Assembly (NCBI GenBank): GCA_016714495.1
Contig: JADKDU010000003.1
Location: 248,001 to 312,000, forward strand
Length of the DNA stretch: 64,000 bases
Direction: 5' to 3'
Origin: Hyphomonadaceae bacterium
Lineage (GTDB): Bacteria > Pseudomonadota > Alphaproteobacteria > Caulobacterales > Hyphomonadaceae
Numbering within the stretch: the first letter of the stretch is position 1; the number at the start of each line of letters is the position of its first letter. Position numbers and translations under genes: made by a program. Shown here one piece after another: positions 59,832-64,000 of the stretch. Below the pieces are notes generated by a model. The model did not search any database and was not told the origin of the DNA. It saw only the letters and a program-made list of their open reading frames with translations.

Positions 59832-61046
59832 ATGACGACGCAGGCTGCACAGGAAATTCCAGGGAAGGTCCCGCCCAACAGCCAGATCGGGCGCGTGGTG
59901 TTCACCGCTTTCCTGGGACTTGCGGCGATCGCCTGGATCGGGATTGCGGTGGCGGCGAATTCGCGCACGCCGGGCGTGGTCGGCCTCGCGACAGCTGTGT
60001 TCGGCGGGTTCTTTGTAGCGCTGCTGATTGCGGCGGTGGGCGGCTGGATCGCGATCAATCTGTCAGTGCCGCCCAAGCCGCATCTTCCCGAAGTGATGGG
60101 CGTCGATGAAATTGGCGGCGAAATGCATGCGATCCTGACCGACCTTGAGATGTATCGGCAGGATATTTCGCGGCAGGTGAAGGAACGCTCAGCCTGGCGC
60201 GTGCCGGCGTGTGCGGGCGTGGGGCTGTGCGCGTGGACGTTGCTGGCGCTGACCGGCGCGCCGGGCGATACGATGGACTTCATCGTGGTGATTATTGTCG
60301 GCGGGTTCGTCGGCTATTTTTGGTCGATGCACGAGCTCTCGCTGCAATACGACAAACTCTATCGCGAACGTGTGCTGCCAAGACTCGCAGCGTCTTTCGG
60401 GGAGATTACATGGCGCAATGCGGTGATGCCCGATCTTGCGCGCCTGAAGGCCGAGCATGTGTTCAGGAATTTCGGCGAAGCCCGCGCGACGAACGAACTG
60501 GCGGGGACCTATCGTGGGCTGCCGATCAACATTGTCGAGCTGAAGCTGATGAACGCCGAGGAGAAGAAAAGGGACACGACGGTTTTTGACGGACTCCTAA
60601 TCGACATCGATCTTCGCCGCGACACGGAGGCGACGACCGCCGTTGTTTCCGATGCGGGCGCGTTCGGGAATCTTCGTGACCGCCTCGCCGCCCGCGGGCG
60701 CCAGCGGGTGAAGCTGGAGGATGTGGCGTTCGAGCGGGTCTACGAAGTCTATTCGACAGACCAGATCGCTGCGCGCGCCCTGCTCCATCCCGCGCTGATG
60801 GAGAAGCTGCTCCGGCTGGGCGAGCGTGGCGATTTCGGGCGGCCAGTACTGCTTTGCACCGGATCGCGTCTGACCGTGGCGACGCCGAAAGCTTTTGGCC
60901 GCGAGCTGTTCCAACCGCCCGCCTTTACCAAGCCTGCAGCCAGTCGCGAGACACTGCTGCGGCTGCGCGGCGATATCGAAGCGGCGCTGGGACTGGCCGA
61001 TGCTCTGGTCGATCTTGACCACAGGTTCGGCGCTGCGGCGCGCTAA
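59832..61046 (+). CDS. DUF3137-domain membrane protein
   Basis: 404 aa. Two hydrophobic helices at residues 24-78 (AFLGLAAIAWIGIAVAANSR, LLIAAVGGWIAINLSV) and a further pair near 125-165 precede a soluble domain with GTYRGLPINIVELKLMNAEE and TTVFDGLLIDIDLRRD, the DUF3137 signature region. Function unknown; often fused to or near transporters. Divergent from the CocE-type hydrolase. Confidence 0.82.
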   Translation: MTTQAAQEIPGKVPPNSQIGRVVFTAFLGLAAIAWIGIAVAANSRTPGVVGLATAVFGGFFVALLIAAVGGWIAINLSVPPKPHLPEVMGVDEIGGEMHAILTDLEMYRQDISRQVKERSAWRVPACAGVGLCAWTLLALTGAPGDTMDFIVVIIVGGFVGYFWSMHELSLQYDKLYRERVLPRLAASFGEITWRNAVMPDLARLKAEHVFRNFGEARATNELAGTYRGLPINIVELKLMNAEEKKRDTTVFDGLLIDIDLRRDTEATTAVVSDAGAFGNLRDRLAARGRQRVKLEDVAFERVYEVYSTDQIAARALLHPALMEKLLRLGERGDFGRPVLLCTGSRLTVATPKAFGRELFQPPAFTKPAASRETLLRLRGDIEAALGLADALVDLDHRFGAAAR

Positions 61047-61502
61047 CTCATCCGACGCAATCCCCCGATCGCACGGGCGTGGGATGCTTCAGACCTGGCC
61101 CAGATAGAGGGCCGGGGATGCGGGGGCGCCCGGCATGGTTGGGCGAGCCGCTTCAAGGCGGCCCTAGCGGGGCGACATGGGCAATATCTCACAGGGGGTG
61201 GGGCTAAGCGGGGCTCGTCCCCCCCAATCTGCTTTCGCGCGTGGGCGTTGAGTTTGTTGGGAAAGATGGTTTGCGGCCGGGATTGGATTCCGCGGAATTG
61301 CCGGGGGGCCGCTCCTCCGCCTCACCGCGAAGACGCGGCGATCCAACTCCCCGTTCTTCGCACTGGTGGAGGCAATTCCCCTCCCACTGAACCAGTTCGA
61401 CCGCTGAGCAGACCTTGACCCCTTCTCCCATCCCCTTACTCCCGCGCTCCCAACACTCGACCCGGCCGGGGTTTGATCCCTCGGCGGCGCCTGGAGAGAA
61501 CA
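61047..61502. other. intergenic region upstream of truB
   Basis: About 455 bases. Open frames on both strands overlap here and show no family resemblance. rbfA, the common neighbour upstream of truB, is absent. No clear promoter, RNA or terminator was recognised; the truB start is preceded by CTGGAGAGAACA, a good ribosome site. Confidence 0.45.
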
Positions 61503-62465
61503 ATGTCCCGCAAGAAGAAGGGCGAGCCGGTTCATGGCTGGCTGGTGCTCGACAAGCCGGAGGGCGTGACCTCGACGCAGGCGGTGGGAATCTGCCGGCG
61601 CGTGTTCAATGCGCAGAAGGCAGGACACGGCGGCACGCTGGACCCGTTGGCGTCGGGCATCCTGCCGCTGGCGTTTGGCGAGGCGACCAAGACGGTCGGC
61701 TACGTCATGGAGGCGGACAAGGATTACGTGTTCACGATCCGATGGGGGTCTTCGACGACCACACAGGATCGCGAGGGCGCCGTGACGGGGATATCGGGCG
61801 TCCGGCCGGCTCGCGCAGCGATCGAGGAAGCGCTGAAAGGCTTCGTTGGCGAGATCGAGCAGACGCCGCCCATCTATTCCGCGATCAAGGTTAATGGCGA
61901 GCGGGCCTATGACCTGGCGCGCGACGGGGAAGAGGTGGAGCTGCAGCCGCGCACCGTGGTGGTGCACAAAGCCGAGCTGGTCGATTGCCCGTCGGAAGAC
62001 TTGGCGGTTATCGCGGTTACGTGCGGAAAAGGGTTTTATATCAGGGCTCTCGTACGTGACCTTGCGGTTGCCCTAGGGGCCGAAGGGCATGTGGCGGCGC
62101 TGCGTCGGACACGTGTCGGAGCATTTTCCGTTGACGGGGCAATTGAGCTTTCAATCCTGCAGCAAATGAGCGATAAGGCCGCGCTGGACGACAAGCTTGT
62201 TCCCCTCGAGACCGCGCTGGACGACATCCCGGCGCTGGCCATCACCAGGGAAGAGGCGTCCAGGCTCAGGCAGGGCCGAGAGATCGTACTTCTGCCCCAT
62301 CAGGTCGAGGCGTTTCGGGAGATGCGCCGTCCTCGTCAAGTGAACGGGGAGGATGCTTCCCGCATTTGTCTGGCCACTGAAAAGGTGGGCGAAGGACAAT
62401 TCGGTGTTGCCCTGGGTGAAGTCCGGGCCGGCAGATTCATGCCGGTTCGCGTGTTCAACCAATAG
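61503..62465 (+). CDS. truB: tRNA pseudouridine(55) synthase
   Basis: 320 aa, chosen from the ATG at 61503 because GGAGAG precedes it. TruB motifs: GWLVLDKPEGVTSTQAVGIC, GHGGTLDPLASGILPLAFGE with the catalytic Asp, KDYVFTIRWGSSTTTQDREG, and KGFYIRALVRDLAVALGAEG. Converts U55 to pseudouridine in the T-loop of most tRNAs. It is followed by rpsO and pnp, the usual cluster. Confidence 0.98.
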   Translation: MSRKKKGEPVHGWLVLDKPEGVTSTQAVGICRRVFNAQKAGHGGTLDPLASGILPLAFGEATKTVGYVMEADKDYVFTIRWGSSTTTQDREGAVTGISGVRPARAAIEEALKGFVGEIEQTPPIYSAIKVNGERAYDLARDGEEVELQPRTVVVHKAELVDCPSEDLAVIAVTCGKGFYIRALVRDLAVALGAEGHVAALRRTRVGAFSVDGAIELSILQQMSDKAALDDKLVPLETALDDIPALAITREEASRLRQGREIVLLPHQVEAFREMRRPRQVNGEDASRICLATEKVGEGQFGVALGEVRAGRFMPVRVFNQ

Positions 62466-62494
62466 ACTGGCCACACGGCCCAAGGAGAAACCCG

Positions 62495-62764
62495 ATGTCG
62501 ATCACGCCGGAGGCAAAAGCCTCCCTGATCAAGCAATTCGCCCGCACCGAAGGTGACACGGGCAGCCCCGAAGTGCAGGTCGCGATCCTTACGCATCGCA
62601 TCAACTACCTGACCGACCACTTCAAGGAGCACAAGAAAGACAACCATTCGCGCCGCGGCCTTCTGAAGATGGTCTCGCAGCGTCGCCGACTGCTCGACTA
62701 TCTGAAGTCGAGAGACGAGGCTCGTTATCAGACGATCCTCAAAGAGCTGGAACTCAGGCGCTAG
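62495..62764 (+). CDS. rpsO: 30S ribosomal protein S15
   Basis: 89 aa, the invariant family length. Typical throughout: FARTEGDTGSPEVQVAILTH, HFKEHKKDNHSRRGLLKMVS, and RRRLLDYLKSRDEARYQTIL. Binds 16S rRNA in the platform. An AAGGAGAAA ribosome site precedes it. In most bacteria S15 and PNPase are co-transcribed, as here. Confidence 0.99.
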   Translation: MSITPEAKASLIKQFARTEGDTGSPEVQVAILTHRINYLTDHFKEHKKDNHSRRGLLKMVSQRRRLLDYLKSRDEARYQTILKELELRR

Positions 62765-62780
62765 GCCGGGTTCCTCCCCA

Positions 62781-62811
62781 CCCGCCGGCCCACCGGGGTC
62801 CGGCGGGTTTT
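62781..62811 (+). terminator. hairpin/terminator between rpsO and pnp
   Basis: Stem CCCGCCGG/CCGGCGGG with an 11-base loop, followed by TTTT. It is the position where rpsO-pnp transcripts are processed or attenuated in other bacteria. Confidence 0.8.
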
Positions 62812-62835
62812 CGTATGCAGAAAGAGAAAAATACG

Positions 62836-64000
62836 ATGTTTGACATTCAACGCGTCACGATCGACTGGGCGGGCCGTCCGCTCACGCTGGAAACTGGCCG
62901 CATCGCGCGGCAGGCCGATGGCGCGGTTCTGGCGACCTATGGCGAGACGAGCGTGCTCGCCGCTGTCGTCTATGCGCGCAAGGCGAAGGAAGGCCAGGAC
63001 TTCTTCCCCCTGACCGTGAACTATCTCGAGCGTTATTACGCGGCTGGCCGCGTGCCGGGCGGATACTTCAAGCGCGAAGGCCGTCCCACCGAAAAAGAGA
63101 CGCTGACCTCGCGCCTCATCGACCGTCCGATCCGTCCGCTGTTCGCAGACGGCTTCAAAAACGAAGTGCAGGTCACCGTGACCGTGCTGTCGTATGACCA
63201 GGAAAACGATCCGGATATCGTCGGCATGGTTGCAGCTTCCGCAGCGCTCGTGATTTCCGGCGCGCCGTTCGCTGGCCCTATCGCGGCTGCCCGCGTCGGC
63301 TACAAGGATGGCGCGTACATCATCAATCCGACGCAAGAGCAGATGGAAGGCTTCGAGCTCGACCTCGTCGTCGCCGGCACGACCGAAGGCGTGATGATGG
63401 TTGAATCGGAGGCGAAGGAGCTTTCGGAAGACGTGATGCTTGGCGCGGTGAAAGCCGGCCATGAGTCGTTCCAGAAAGTGATCGCCGCGATCATCTCGCT
63501 GGCCGAGAAAGCCGCGAAGGAGCCGTTCGCGTTCGAGAGCCCGGATCACTCCGCGCTGCTCAAATCGATCCAGGACATTGCCGGCGCGGACCTCTCCGCC
63601 GCCTACAAGATCAAGGACAAGGGCGAGCGCCACGACGCCGTGAACGCTGCGCGCGAGAAGGCCAAGGCCGCTCTCGTGAAGTCCGAAACGAACCCGACGG
63701 GCGCTGATCCGCTGGTGTTCAAGGAGCAGTTCAAGGAAGCCGAAGCGAAGGTCGTTCGCGGTGACATTATCCGCACTGGCTCGCGCATCGACGGCCGCAA
63801 GACCGATCAGGTCCGCGCCATCGTCTCGCAGGTCGGCGTCCTGCCGCGCACGCACGGCTCGTCGCTGTTCACGCGCGGCGAAACGCAGGCGCTGTGCGTC
63901 GCGACGCTCGGCACCGCCGAAGACGAGCAGTACATCGATGGCCTCGAGGGAACGAAGAAGGAGAAGTTCCTTCTTCACTACAACTTCCCTCCCTACTCCG
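62836..64000 (+). CDS. pnp: polyribonucleotide nucleotidyltransferase, 5' part
   Basis: Starts at ATG 62836 (MFDIQRVTIDWAGRPLTLET) and runs off the end of the window after 388 codons; PNPase is normally about 700 residues, so this is only the start. The first RNase PH domain is complete (FPLTVNYLERYYAAGRVPGG, FKREGRPTEKETLTSRLIDR, PIRPLFADGF), followed by the all-helical linker. The second domain begins with SRIDGRKTDQVRAIVSQVGV and LPRTHGSSLFTRGETQALCV. Degrades mRNA 3' to 5' and is part of the degradosome. Confidence 0.97.
   Translation, partial: MFDIQRVTIDWAGRPLTLETGRIARQADGAVLATYGETSVLAAVVYARKAKEGQDFFPLTVNYLERYYAAGRVPGGYFKREGRPTEKETLTSRLIDRPIRPLFADGFKNEVQVTVTVLSYDQENDPDIVGMVAASAALVISGAPFAGPIAAARVGYKDGAYIINPTQEQMEGFELDLVVAGTTEGVMMVESEAKELSEDVMLGAVKAGHESFQKVIAAIISLAEKAAKEPFAFESPDHSALLKSIQDIAGADLSAAYKIKDKGERHDAVNAAREKAKAALVKSETNPTGADPLVFKEQFKEAEAKVVRGDIIRTGSRIDGRKTDQVRAIVSQVGVLPRTHGSSLFTRGETQALCVATLGTAEDEQYIDGLEGTKKEKFLLHYNFPPYS

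Noticed and set aside
61164..61503. Minus-strand open frames upstream of truB
   Set aside because: Low-complexity translations with no family similarity, overlapping frames on both strands.

Overview
This window is GC-rich chromosomal DNA from an alphaproteobacterium, most likely of the Caulobacterales/Hyphomonadaceae type. The evidence is the multi-flagellin cluster with flbT and flaF, a sigma-54 promoter with an ftr-like (FlbD-type) palindrome, an intracellular PHA depolymerase with a Cys nucleophile, an sdhCDA arrangement, and the truB-rpsO-pnp and rplS/trmD housekeeping blocks. I see no rRNA, tRNA, CRISPR array or intact insertion sequence. The organism assignment is an inference from gene content.

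Layout. 1-4.8 kb: three flagellin genes, flaF and flbT on the minus strand. 4.9-18.9 kb: a MoxR ATPase and its usual partner, a CoxE-like VWA protein, lie about 12 kb apart. Between them are a membrane protein, an IS110-family remnant, an OGT-like (GT41) TPR glycosyltransferase, a 1721-residue octapeptide-repeat protein, a lipoprotein amidase and small lipoproteins. 18.9-28.8 kb: GST, PHA depolymerase, three tandem exported paralogues (one frameshifted), hemolysin III-like and MgtC-like membrane proteins, a lipoprotein, and GNAT and VOC proteins. 28.8-37.1 kb: leucine and aspartate-family biosynthesis (leuD, leuB, asd) mixed with small accessory genes. 37.4-44.3 kb: Hpt protein, metallophosphatase, serine hydrolase, pyridoxal kinase, and a CoA-ester lyase/MaoC pair that fits C4-C5 dicarboxyl-CoA metabolism. 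44.4-50.7 kb: sdhC, sdhD and sdhA, then three unrelated genes, then sdhB. 50.7-61 kb: arsC with a GNAT, TonB-like protein, TetR, rplS, trmD, hydrolases, a symporter and a DUF3137 protein. 61.5-64 kb: truB, rpsO and the 5' part of pnp.

The most unusual locus is 6.9-14.4 kb. The giant protein parses into 214 consecutive octapeptides with one two-residue slip. Superimposed on them is a second-order pattern: acidic octads spaced mostly 7, 10 or 17 octads apart, nearly always preceded three octads earlier by an L-D-x-T-Q octad. The Ser/Thr-rich protein is followed, in the same direction, by an OGT-like glycosyltransferase, which suggests an enzyme/substrate pair. A CGGCA-N5-TGCCG palindrome upstream of it also occurs at enhancer distance from a flagellin sigma-54 promoter.

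Caution on data quality. At least six apparent single-base losses interrupt otherwise intact genes, including asd, and one further gene has an in-frame amber codon. Consensus errors in the assembly are at least as likely as true pseudogenes.
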